From contig CALPOS020000048.1 of NCBI GenBank assembly GCA_943325255.2, positions 1 through 12,321 of the forward strand: 12,321 bases of DNA, in the 5' to 3' direction. The translations under genes were made by a program, and so were the position numbers. The notes under the pieces are model-generated. The model worked only from the letters and a program-made list of their open reading frames with translations, had not been told where the DNA came from and ran no database searches. This stretch comes from Sphingobacterium thalpophilum (GTDB lineage: Bacteria; Bacteroidota; Bacteroidia; Flavobacteriales; Flavobacteriaceae). This document shows positions 6,693 through 12,321 of the stretch, in pieces. Numbering within the stretch: position 1 is the first letter of the stretch; every line of letters starts with the position of its first letter.

Positions 6693-7301
6693 TTAATAAA
6701 TATATTGCACGGTACGATTTCGTTTGTTTAGATAATGATGCCATAACAAAAAAGTGGCATGCGACCGATAAGGACTCCATTTCTCAGCCAGCAAAAGCAT
6801 TTCTTCTCTATTATGAATATCAAACAATTCCTTTATTGTATTGACCACCGCAATATCTCCGATGGGAATAATATCTGACGCATGTAAAGCAAACATCAAA
6901 TAAATATCGATGGTCCAATGCCCGATTACTTTAATTTTGATTAGTTCTTCTCGCACCTCAACAGTAGTTTTCTGAGGCAAACCGTCAAGAAAAATCTCAT
7001 TGTTGATGATTGATTGCGACAATCCTTTAATATAGGTAGCTTTTTGTCTGCTCACGCCCACAGAGCGAAAATCTTCCTCTGAAAACGCGACCAATTTTTC
7101 TGGTGTAAAAGCAATTGCTTTTTCTCTTAATCTTAGGTAAGTTGCTTTGGCGGAATCGATAGAAACTTGCTGTTCTAAAATAAGCAACACTAATGTTTCA
7201 AAGCCTTGAGGGCGAGACGGTATCGTTGGATGACCGTATTGATCGACAATGGTTTTGAAAATAGGTTCTTGATTGGTTAGAAAATTGAATGCTTCTTTCA
7301 T
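6693..7301 (-). CDS. AlkA-like HhH-GPD DNA glycosylase (3-methyladenine type)
   Basis: It probably removes alkylated bases from DNA as the first step of base excision repair. The 202-residue product matches the catalytic part of AlkA without the E. coli enzyme's N-terminal domain, as in many short bacterial homologues. The N-terminal helical part has FETLVLLILEQQVSIDSA (34-51), the usual I-x-x-QQ-x-S/A element. The helix-hairpin-helix is at about 117-137, with LIKIKVIGHWT in place of the common GIGPWTA (His for Pro). The catalytic Asp is most likely Asp149 in IPIGDIAVVNTIKEL. The C-terminal AEKWSPYRSHATFLLWHHY (172-190) matches AlkA's W-x-P-W/Y-R-S helix. No promoter lies directly upstream: the 5' side is occupied by hairpin repeats, so it may depend on read-through from the DUF5686 gene 149 bases upstream. 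Confidence 0.9.
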   Translation of the reverse strand: MKEAFNFLTNQEPIFKTIVDQYGHPTIPSRPQGFETLVLLILEQQVSIDSAKATYLRLREKAIAFTPEKLVAFSEEDFRSVGVSRQKATYIKGLSQSIINNEIFLDGLPQKTTVEVREELIKIKVIGHWTIDIYLMFALHASDIIPIGDIAVVNTIKELFDIHNREEMLLLAEKWSPYRSHATFLLWHHYLNKRNRTVQYIY

Positions 7302-7313
7302 AATTTGTGTTTT

Positions 7314-7350
7314 CCCCTCCTATGGAGGGGTGCCCAAAGGGCGGGGTGGT
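7314..7350. repeat. Tandem GC-rich hairpin repeat before the glycosylase gene
   Basis: CCCCTCC-TAT-GGAGGGG (7314-7330) is a perfect seven-pair hairpin, followed at once by GCCC-AAA-GGGC (7332-7342) and GGGGTGGT. The word is typical of short intergenic repeats I have seen in flavobacterial genomes. It sits 13 bases upstream of the glycosylase ATG, in its leader if transcribed from upstream. Confidence 0.7.
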
Positions 7351-7353
7351 GTT

Positions 7354-7429
7354 AGCCCAGATGGCAGCGGCATCATTTTGTGGCGGTTTTCGCCGCAAAA
7401 GATAGAACGAACAGCTGAATTAAGCTCCT
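7354..7429 (+). repeat. Composite dispersed hairpin repeat, copy B (short loop)
   Basis: It shares the outer arms with copies A and C (AGCCCAGATGGCAGCGGCAT at the left; GATAGAACGAACAGCTG and AGCTCC at the right). The 36-base loop insert of the others is missing. In its place is a self-contained hairpin, TTTTG-T-GGCG-GTTTT-CGCC-G-CAAAA (7376-7400). It lies just past the DUF5686 stop. Confidence 0.8.
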
Positions 7430-7444
7430 GAAATAAATTCAGGA
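7426..7444. repeat. Short hairpin after the DUF5686 stop
   Basis: TCCTGAA (7426-7432) pairs perfectly with TTCAGGA (7438-7444) around five bases. It lies 7-25 bases past the stop of the minus-strand DUF5686 gene and overlaps the end of repeat copy B. No T-run follows on either strand, so it is at most a weak terminator or an mRNA end-protecting structure. Confidence 0.45.
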
Positions 7445-7450
7445 TAAATC

Positions 7451-9931
7451 CTAAAAATAAAACCCAATAGCTGCTTTTACCGTAAATCGATTGGCTCCTT
7501 GCACATCCAAGTAATTGCCTCTCCACGAAAAGTCGATGCGCAATACTTTGAAGATATTTCCGACTCCAGCACTGTATTCCCAGTAGAATTTTTCAGGTGC
7601 ATTATAGATTAATCCGGAAGCGTTGATCGCTCTATTTTCCTCAGAAACGGTTCCGTACACACCTTTAAAACCAACTATTTCTCGCCAGTTTAACTTTCGC
7701 AAAAATGGAACTCGAGCAAATATTTTTCCTTGAAAATTATGGATCCATTGGAACGTCGCGTATTGGTCGGTTACAAATTCATAAAAATCCAAATTATTAA
7801 AAGTGTTTTCAATCGTGAAATATGTCTGATTTCCCGGAACGACACTAAGTAAACCAAGCGGCACTTTACCATAGGTTTTCCCGACTTCGGCAATTAAGTT
7901 GGTTCGACCAATTGCTCCAATGACGATGGGCTGATTGTAGTAAATTTGAAACTTATTGTAGGAGAAATCGCCATTCATGAAACCGCTATAACCTCGGCTA
8001 TAATTGGCAAAAATCCTAGCATATGGATTGTCAACTATATTTCGCTCTACGCCGTATCCGACCGTTTTTCTTTTGGGTGTAAAATCAACTTGCAAGCTCA
8101 ATTCTGGCTGAATTACGTCGCTTTTTGTTGTTGTGCGTGTATTGTCAGTAAAATACTCCAAACTAAAAGTCGGAGATGCAGAAATTAGCGTTCGGTAGGT
8201 AAATCCAGCCTGTAGCGTCAAATTCTTTATTGGCTCTATTTCTAATTTTAACGCGGTCAAATTGATTTTGGTTAGCTTTCCATTGGTACCGGTGGTCAGT
8301 AAAGCAGATGAAGCAAAACTTCTACCGAGGATATCGCTCGTTGTTGTGAGACTGGCACCTATTTGTTCTACGTCGCGTCGGTTTCCTCCAGAAAGGATGA
8401 TTCTATTTTTCTTGTCGATCATCCATTTTCCTGAAAGCCCGTATTTGACTACGTCGTCCTTAAATCCGTAGGCAAGATACCCTTCGAGACGCCATGGATC
8501 ATTCGAATTAAAGTAGGTTCTCAATCCTCCCCTAACTCGTATTCCTTCGACTTCATTATTACCAATTGTAGAATAAATCGAACCATATTCGACATTCCCC
8601 AACGGAACATAGCCACTACCAATAATCGATACTAAATCGTAAAGTCGCTTGAATTTCTTGACCGTTTTCAAGGTGTCAAGCATTTTGTATACGCCCAGTT
8701 CATCTTTGGACAGTTTTTCAAAACGGTTCTCTTCCCAATATTCATCGGGTTTTATATAAACTGATTCATCATTGTAGTTTACATCTTGCTTGTAGAAATC
8801 TAGCGGTTTTTCCTTATTGAACTCGTGATTTCTAAAATAGGTTGTCCTTTTGCCGTAAACTCCTTTTGATTTTTCCTTTTTATTTAAAGCAAAATCAGAC
8901 ATCATATAATCTTTGGTAAGAAGAAAAACGGAATCATTCATTACTTCGAATTCTTGCTCAATATAAATGTCTTTTACCCAGTTGATGTTGGCACTTTTTG
9001 TCACCGCCATGTTGATGTTCTTGATCGCCCACGTGGTATCATTGACCCAAAAATCTCCTTTGAAAGTTAATTCGTTTTTCCGCCGTGGATAGAAGACAAT
9101 GTTGTAGCACAGTTTCTTATCGATGTAAGCGGTGTCGGTCAACACATAATTGTAGACGTCGATTCCGGTTCGCGACAATGGACTTGTAAAACTCTTATCA
9201 AAAAAAGTCACATAATTATTGTAGATATTGTAGTCAGAATAGAGATCTTTGATAAAGGCGATTAATTGTTGGTTGGTTTCAAAACCTGAATTCTTATTGG
9301 CTTTCAGAATTTCTTTTACTTTTTTCTGGACATTATCTCCATACACATCCGACAAAGCTTCATTGATAAAAATCGGTAAATACGTTTTTCCGGTAATTTT
9401 TGAGGTATCGACTTGATTGAAAATAAACTCCATGCCTTTGAAGATTTTTCGCTTCATAAAAGCACTGTCGATTGAGTTCATGTCAAATTCTACTTTCTCA
9501 TACTTCTCCATCTGGTATTGGTTGAACATATTCAAACCATTCTTGCGTTTGCGTTCCCAAATTTTTCGGAGAATATCTAGTGCTGGATTGTTTTTCTTAG
9601 AAGTCTTTCCAGCATAAACTACGACTTCTTTGAGTTTTTGTCCGTCGCTGAGTGTGACTTTAAAATTGTAGTTGACTTCTTTGGTCAGCGGCACTTCTTT
9701 GGTTTCAAAACCCATAAAGGAAACTTGAAGGATCTTGTATGTTTTATCAGATTCAAGATAGAACTTACCATCTTCATTGGTAACGGTTCCTTGTGTAGAA
9801 TTTTTGAAAATGACATTGGCATACGGAATCGGTTGATTCGAATTGTCAACCACAATTCCGCTCACTTTGGTTTGAGCCAAGAGCATCGGTGATATAATGA
9901 CGAATAATAGTAAAAATAAACTCTTCTTCAT
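7451..9931 (-). CDS. DUF5686 outer-membrane protein with carboxypeptidase-regulatory-like domain
   Basis: With the ATG at 9931 the product has 826 residues. Residues 1-19 are a signal peptide (MKKSLFLLLFVIISPMLLA, then Gln). A CarboxypepD-regulatory-like (Ig-fold) domain follows at about 20-105, with the hallmark GIVVDNSNQPIPYANV and later EDGKFYL and VSFMGFE. The rest fits the DUF5686 family of Bacteroidota, ending in a beta-barrel of alternating hydrophobic strands with a terminal aromatic (AIGFYF), as outer-membrane proteins have. No plug or TonB box is seen, so this is not a standard TonB-dependent receptor. The molecular role is unknown; a cell-surface or envelope function is inference. 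The ATG at 9931 is preferred over an in-frame TTG at 9952 because it starts the signal peptide. A hairpin and T-run lie three bases upstream. Confidence 0.93.
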   Translation of the reverse strand: MKKSLFLLLFVIISPMLLAQTKVSGIVVDNSNQPIPYANVIFKNSTQGTVTNEDGKFYLESDKTYKILQVSFMGFETKEVPLTKEVNYNFKVTLSDGQKLKEVVVYAGKTSKKNNPALDILRKIWERKRKNGLNMFNQYQMEKYEKVEFDMNSIDSAFMKRKIFKGMEFIFNQVDTSKITGKTYLPIFINEALSDVYGDNVQKKVKEILKANKNSGFETNQQLIAFIKDLYSDYNIYNNYVTFFDKSFTSPLSRTGIDVYNYVLTDTAYIDKKLCYNIVFYPRRKNELTFKGDFWVNDTTWAIKNINMAVTKSANINWVKDIYIEQEFEVMNDSVFLLTKDYMMSDFALNKKEKSKGVYGKRTTYFRNHEFNKEKPLDFYKQDVNYNDESVYIKPDEYWEENRFEKLSKDELGVYKMLDTLKTVKKFKRLYDLVSIIGSGYVPLGNVEYGSIYSTIGNNEVEGIRVRGGLRTYFNSNDPWRLEGYLAYGFKDDVVKYGLSGKWMIDKKNRIILSGGNRRDVEQIGASLTTTSDILGRSFASSALLTTGTNGKLTKINLTALKLEIEPIKNLTLQAGFTYRTLISASPTFSLEYFTDNTRTTTKSDVIQPELSLQVDFTPKRKTVGYGVERNIVDNPYARIFANYSRGYSGFMNGDFSYNKFQIYYNQPIVIGAIGRTNLIAEVGKTYGKVPLGLLSVVPGNQTYFTIENTFNNLDFYEFVTDQYATFQWIHNFQGKIFARVPFLRKLNWREIVGFKGVYGTVSEENRAINASGLIYNAPEKFYWEYSAGVGNIFKVLRIDFSWRGNYLDVQGANRFTVKAAIGFYF

Positions 9932-9934
9932 AGG

Positions 9935-9971
9935 AAAAAAAAACTCCACCAAAACGAACTTGATGAAGTTT
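9935..9971 (-). terminator. Intrinsic terminator past pdhB, also the DUF5686 leader
   Basis: On the reverse strand AAACTTCATCA (9971-9961) pairs over 11 positions with TGGTGGAGTTT (9951-9941), using two or three G-U pairs, and nine Ts follow (9943-9935). It fits as the terminator of the pdhB transcript, 82 bases past its stop. The T-run ends three bases before the DUF5686 ATG, so the same bases are also that gene's 5' leader. Confidence 0.7.
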
Positions 9972-9979
9972 CAAATATA
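9972..9979 (-). promoter_or_regulatory. -7 promoter box for the DUF5686 gene
   Basis: The reverse strand reads TATATTTG, an exact TAnnTTTG match. The predicted start (about 9966-9968) falls inside the 5' arm of the terminator hairpin, giving a leader of about 35 bases. The nearest TTG upstream is 24 bases away, longer than the usual 19-21, so the upstream box is weak. Confidence 0.5.
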
Positions 9980-9983
9980 CTTT

Positions 9984-10058
9984 AATTAATAGTGAATAAT
10001 TAACAATGAAAGTCAAGACTCCGAATAATTATTAACTATTAATTATTCATTATTAATT
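9984..10058. repeat. AT-rich inverted repeat at the pdhB 3' end
   Basis: Arms 9984-10005 and 10037-10058 are complementary at 20 of 22 positions, the two exceptions being transitions that could pair as G-U on one strand. The right arm overlaps the pdhB stop (10053-10055). It consists almost wholly of A and T and resembles TTAATTATTCATTATTAATT-type intergenic repeats of this phylum. Confidence 0.6.
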
Positions 10059-11036
10059 GCTTTTATACATCACTTTTTTAACCGCTTTAATCACATCTCC
10101 CGAATTCGGCAACCATTCTTTTAATAAAGTTGGGGAATAAGGTGCTGGCGTATCCGCAGTTGTAATTCGCTGAATTGGCGCATCCAAGTAATCAAAGGCA
10201 CGTTCTTGAACAATATAAGTAATTTCAGATGCTACACTCGCAAACGGCCAAGCTTCCTCTAAAACGACTAGTCTGTTGGTTTTCTTAACTGAATTCAAAA
10301 TCGCGTCATAATCCATCGGACGCACGGTACGCAAGTCGATGATTTCACAAGAAATACCTTCTTTCGCTAACTCGTCTGCTGCAATATGCGCTTCTTTGAT
10401 GATTTTCCCAAATGACACAATCGTTACATCAGATCCTTCTCTTTTGATATCTGCAACACCCAACGGAATGGTGTATTCTCCTTCCGGCACTTCTCCTTTG
10501 TCACCGTACATCTGTTCAGACTCCATAAAAATTACTGGGTCGTTATCACGAATTGCCGCTTTCAACAAACCTTTTGCATCATACACTGTTGATGGTACCA
10601 CCACTTTTAAGCCTGGCGTATTGGCAAACCAATTTTCAAATGCTTGCGAGTGTGTTGCTCCCAATTGTCCCGCAGAAGCTGTTGGTCCACGAAAAACCAT
10701 CGGCATCGGAAATTGTCCCGCCGACATTTGACGCATTTTTGCTGCGTTATTAATAATCTGATCAATTCCAACCAACGAAAAGTTAAACGTCATATATTCT
10801 ACTATTGGTCGACAACCATTCATCGCTGAACCAACCGCGATTCCAGCAAAACCTAATTCTGCAATTGGTGTGTCAATGACTCTTTTTGGACCGAATTCGT
10901 CTAACATTCCTTTCGATGCTTTGTACGCACCGTTATATTCCGCAACTTCCTCACCCATCAAATACACCGATTCGTCACGGCGCATTTCTTCACTCATTGC
11001 CTCACAAATTGCTTCTCTAAATTGTATCGTTCTCAT
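10053..11036 (-). CDS. pdhB: Pyruvate dehydrogenase E1 component, beta subunit
   Basis: With the E1 alpha subunit it forms the thiamine-diphosphate-dependent E1 that decarboxylates pyruvate and acetylates the lipoyl group of E2, feeding acetyl-CoA to the TCA cycle. The 327-residue length is normal. Residues 25-42, YLMGEEVAEYNGAYKASK, match the family's thiamine-binding strand, with Glu29/30 as the cofactor-activating glutamate. IDTPIAELGFAGIAVGSAM (54-72) and the C-terminal transketolase domain (DVTIVSFGK, then IDLRTVRPMD) are conserved. The alternatives, a branched-chain or acetoin dehydrogenase beta subunit, are less likely given the close fit to PdhB. Neither E1 alpha nor E2 is adjacent, so the complex's genes are split in this organism. 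It is transcribed away from etfB and has its own promoter box at 11059-11066. Confidence 0.95.
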   Translation of the reverse strand: MRTIQFREAICEAMSEEMRRDESVYLMGEEVAEYNGAYKASKGMLDEFGPKRVIDTPIAELGFAGIAVGSAMNGCRPIVEYMTFNFSLVGIDQIINNAAKMRQMSAGQFPMPMVFRGPTASAGQLGATHSQAFENWFANTPGLKVVVPSTVYDAKGLLKAAIRDNDPVIFMESEQMYGDKGEVPEGEYTIPLGVADIKREGSDVTIVSFGKIIKEAHIAADELAKEGISCEIIDLRTVRPMDYDAILNSVKKTNRLVVLEEAWPFASVASEITYIVQERAFDYLDAPIQRITTADTPAPYSPTLLKEWLPNSGDVIKAVKKVMYKSN

Positions 11037-11058
11037 AGTATTTTCGAATTTTGAACAG

Positions 11059-11066
11059 CAAAAATA
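11059..11066 (-). promoter_or_regulatory. -7 promoter box for pdhB
   Basis: The reverse strand reads TATTTTTG (a TAnnTTTG match) 22 bases before the pdhB ATG. The upstream TTG box is not clear at the standard spacing, so the promoter is plausible but not certain. Confidence 0.5.
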
Positions 11067-11110
11067 AATATTTTAAACAACTATAAGCATAAAATTTTGG
11101 TATTTTATTA

Positions 11111-11211
11111 GGAGCTCCTTCCCGCTATCCGCTCTATCTTTTTTGCTTGTCACCCCGAGTGCAGTCGAGGGGCTTTTACCAGCAAAAAAGGATGCCGCTG
11201 CTATCGGGGCT
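11111..11211 (-). repeat. Composite dispersed hairpin repeat, copy C (inverted)
   Basis: Read on the reverse strand it starts AGCCCCGATAGCAGCGGCAT and ends GGAGCTCC, with the same TTTTTTGC/GCAAAAAA stem and the same CCCCTCGA...TCGGGGTG loop module as copy A, in the opposite orientation. It fills much of the 278-base divergent spacer between pdhB and etfB, about 45 bases upstream of the pdhB promoter box and 64 upstream of the etfB one. Confidence 0.87.
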
Positions 11212-11274
11212 ACGAAATCGTTATAATAGGGAAATTTATTATGCAAGCATAGTAAATAATTAAAAATAATGTCC

Positions 11275-11282
11275 TAATTTTG
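11275..11282 (+). promoter_or_regulatory. -7 promoter box for etfBA
   Basis: TAATTTTG is an exact TAnnTTTG match 32 bases before the etfB ATG at 11315. There is no obvious TTG box 19-21 bases upstream. It is the best candidate for the promoter of the etfB-etfA operon. Confidence 0.55.
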
Positions 11283-11314
11283 CGCAATATTTGTTACATA
11301 AACAACCTAGAAAT

Positions 11315-12061
11315 ATGAAAATATTAGTTTGCATCAGTCACGTACCTGATACTACTTCCAAGATTAATTTTACCAACGGCGATTCTGAATTTGACACCAA
11401 CGGCGTTCAGTTTGTGATCAATCCAAATGATGAATTCGGTTTGACTCGTGCAATTTGGTTTCAAGAGCAGCAAGGTGCAAACGTTACTGTTGTCAATGTG
11501 GGCGGCACGGATACGGAGCCAACTTTGAGAAAAGCCTTAGCGATTGGAGCCAACGAAGCCATTCGTGTCAATGCCAATCCAACTGACGGGTTTTATGTAG
11601 CGAAACAACTCGCCGAAGTCATCAAAAATGGCGGCTATGATTTGGTGATTGCCGGAAAAGAATCTTTAGATTATAACGGTGGAATGGTTCCGGGAATGCT
11701 TGCTGGTTTATTAGGATTCAACTTTGTTAACTCTTGTATCGAATTGACTGTTGACGGAACTTCAGCGAAAGCTTCTAGAGAAATTGATGGCGGAAAAGAA
11801 ATTGTTTCGACTTCCTTACCATTAATTATCGGTGGACAAAAAGGATTGGTAGAAGAGAAAGATTTGAGAATTCCGAATATGCGTGGAATTATGACCGCCA
11901 GAACGAAAGTTTTGACAGTGCTAGAACCAGTGACAGCGAATAGTGAAACTAAGGCAGTGAAATTTGAAAAACCAGCGCCAAAATCGGCAGTGAAATTATT
12001 TTCAGCCGACGACTTAGACGGATTGATTAGTGCTTTGCACAACGAAGCGAAAGTCATCTAG
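11315..12061 (+). CDS. etfB: Electron transfer flavoprotein, beta subunit
   Basis: With EtfA it forms a soluble FAD- and AMP-containing heterodimer that takes electrons from acyl-CoA and related dehydrogenases and passes them to the quinone pool through an ETF oxidoreductase. The product has 248 residues, the normal length. The N-terminus MKILVCISHVPDT is typical. VINPNDEFGLTRAI (34-47) and the nucleotide-binding AGKESLDYNGGMVPGMLAGL (113-132) are conserved EtfB features. The loop near EKDLRIPNMRGIMTARTK, which helps bind partner dehydrogenases, is also present. An in-frame TTG at 11291 would add eight residues, but the ATG at 11315 gives the standard EtfB start and lies downstream of the promoter box. 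etfA follows in the same direction. Confidence 0.96.
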   Translation: MKILVCISHVPDTTSKINFTNGDSEFDTNGVQFVINPNDEFGLTRAIWFQEQQGANVTVVNVGGTDTEPTLRKALAIGANEAIRVNANPTDGFYVAKQLAEVIKNGGYDLVIAGKESLDYNGGMVPGMLAGLLGFNFVNSCIELTVDGTSAKASREIDGGKEIVSTSLPLIIGGQKGLVEEKDLRIPNMRGIMTARTKVLTVLEPVTANSETKAVKFEKPAPKSAVKLFSADDLDGLISALHNEAKVI

Positions 12062-12140
12062 TTTTGCGGGTTCGCGTGAGGGATTGCAGCAAGTACCGCG
12101 TACTGCGAAAAGCCCGACCCGCAAGGGCACGCCCAAAATA
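12062..12140. repeat. GC-rich folded spacer between etfB and etfA
   Basis: Within AT-rich surroundings this stretch is clearly GC-rich and self-complementary. TTGCGGGT (12064-12071) pairs perfectly with ACCCGCAA (12117-12124), with a further CG/CG after one bulged base. GCGTG (12074-12078) can alternatively pair with CACGC (12128-12132). An inner hairpin AGTAC-CGC-GTACT (12092-12104) extends by GC on both sides. It resembles dispersed GC-rich repeats of flavobacteria from memory. It starts directly after the etfB stop and has no T-run, so it is not an intrinsic terminator on the plus strand. Confidence 0.7.
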
Positions 12141-12180
12141 AATAAACGATTAAACAAATCAACAAATAAACATTACAAAG

Positions 12181-12321
12181 ATGTCGATACTAATATACGC
12201 AGAATCTGCAGAAGGAAAATTTAAGAAAGTGGCTTTCGAACTAGCGTCGTACGCAAAAAAAGTTGCCACTGATTTGGGAACAACAGTCACTGCTGTTACT
12301 GTAAATGCTGGTGATGTTTCA
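12181..12321 (+). CDS. etfA: Electron transfer flavoprotein, alpha subunit, N-terminal fragment
   Basis: The frame is open from the ATG at 12181 to the window end (47 codons), so the 3' part is outside. The N-terminus MSILIYAESAEGKFKKVAFE is typical of EtfA, whose N-terminal domain pairs with EtfB; the FAD-binding domain would lie in the missing part. The gene follows etfB by 119 bases on the same strand, the usual order of the pair, with the GC-rich folded element in between. The leader just before the ATG is A-rich with no Shine-Dalgarno sequence, as usual in this phylum. The identity is secure because of both the sequence and the neighbour. Confidence 0.93.
   Translation, partial: MSILIYAESAEGKFKKVAFELASYAKKVATDLGTTVTAVTVNAGDVS

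Noticed and set aside
9932..9952. TTG start adding seven residues to the DUF5686 protein
   Set aside because: It would put MVEFFFP before a perfect signal peptide and would read through the T-run of a hairpin; the ATG at 9931 is better.
1701..11211. The repeated elements as a CRISPR array or an insertion sequence
   Set aside because: The copies are kilobases apart, not regularly spaced, with no spacers, and no transposase or cas gene is present.
11291..11314. TTG start adding eight residues to EtfB
   Set aside because: EtfB proteins start at MKILVCI; the ATG at 11315 fits both the family and the promoter box.
12030..12224. 64-codon open frame spanning the etfB end and the etfB-etfA gap
   Set aside because: It overlaps the etfB 3' end and the etfA 5' end out of frame and runs through the folded GC-rich spacer; it has no coding signs.
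1..12321. A wholly new multi-gene system in the window
   Set aside because: All but one of the complete genes can be placed in a known family, and most are housekeeping. The gene order looks like ordinary flavobacterial backbone, so novelty claims are limited to RNA, repeat and protein-tail features.

Overview
The window looks like ordinary chromosomal backbone of a flavobacterium or close relative (Bacteroidota). The evidence is AT-rich DNA, seven matches or near-matches to the Bacteroidota promoter consensus (a TTTG or TTG box, about 19-21 bases, then TAnnTTTG), almost no Shine-Dalgarno sequences, DUF5686 and deoxynucleoside kinase genes typical of the group, and several dispersed hairpin repeats between genes.

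Layout. Bases 1-138 (-) hold the first 46 codons of a secreted protein. A 237-base divergent spacer follows, with a promoter on each strand and a probable SAM-II riboswitch in the leader of metK (376-1626, +). After a strong terminator and a composite dispersed repeat comes a two-gene unit (+): an unrecognised exported protein (1867-2643) that overlaps a deoxynucleoside kinase gene (2643-3257) by one base. Four minus-strand genes follow: a DinB-like protein (3254-3772), a membrane pyrophosphatase with an unusual Cys/Met-rich C-terminal tail (3920-6490), an AlkA-type HhH-GPD DNA glycosylase (6693-7301) and a DUF5686 outer-membrane protein (7451-9931). Next on the minus strand is pyruvate dehydrogenase E1 beta (10053-11036). 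Divergent from it is the electron transfer flavoprotein operon: etfB (11315-12061) and the first 47 codons of etfA (12181 to the window end).

How the genes work together. Most are housekeeping genes. MetK makes S-adenosylmethionine and is probably controlled by that product through its leader RNA. The dNK salvages deoxynucleosides, the glycosylase removes damaged bases, the pyrophosphatase couples PPi hydrolysis to ion pumping, PdhB is half of the PDH E1 heterotetramer (its E1 alpha partner is not in the window), and EtfAB carries electrons from dehydrogenases.

I found no defence, mobile, biosynthetic or phage system, and no entirely new system. The items most worth a second look are non-coding or appendage-like: the metK leader RNA and a terminator-like hairpin that competes with it; the Cys/Met-rich tail on HppA; three copies of a modular hairpin repeat whose loop carries different inserts; a GC-rich folded spacer inside the etfB-etfA operon; and a promoter that overlaps a terminator in front of the DUF5686 gene.
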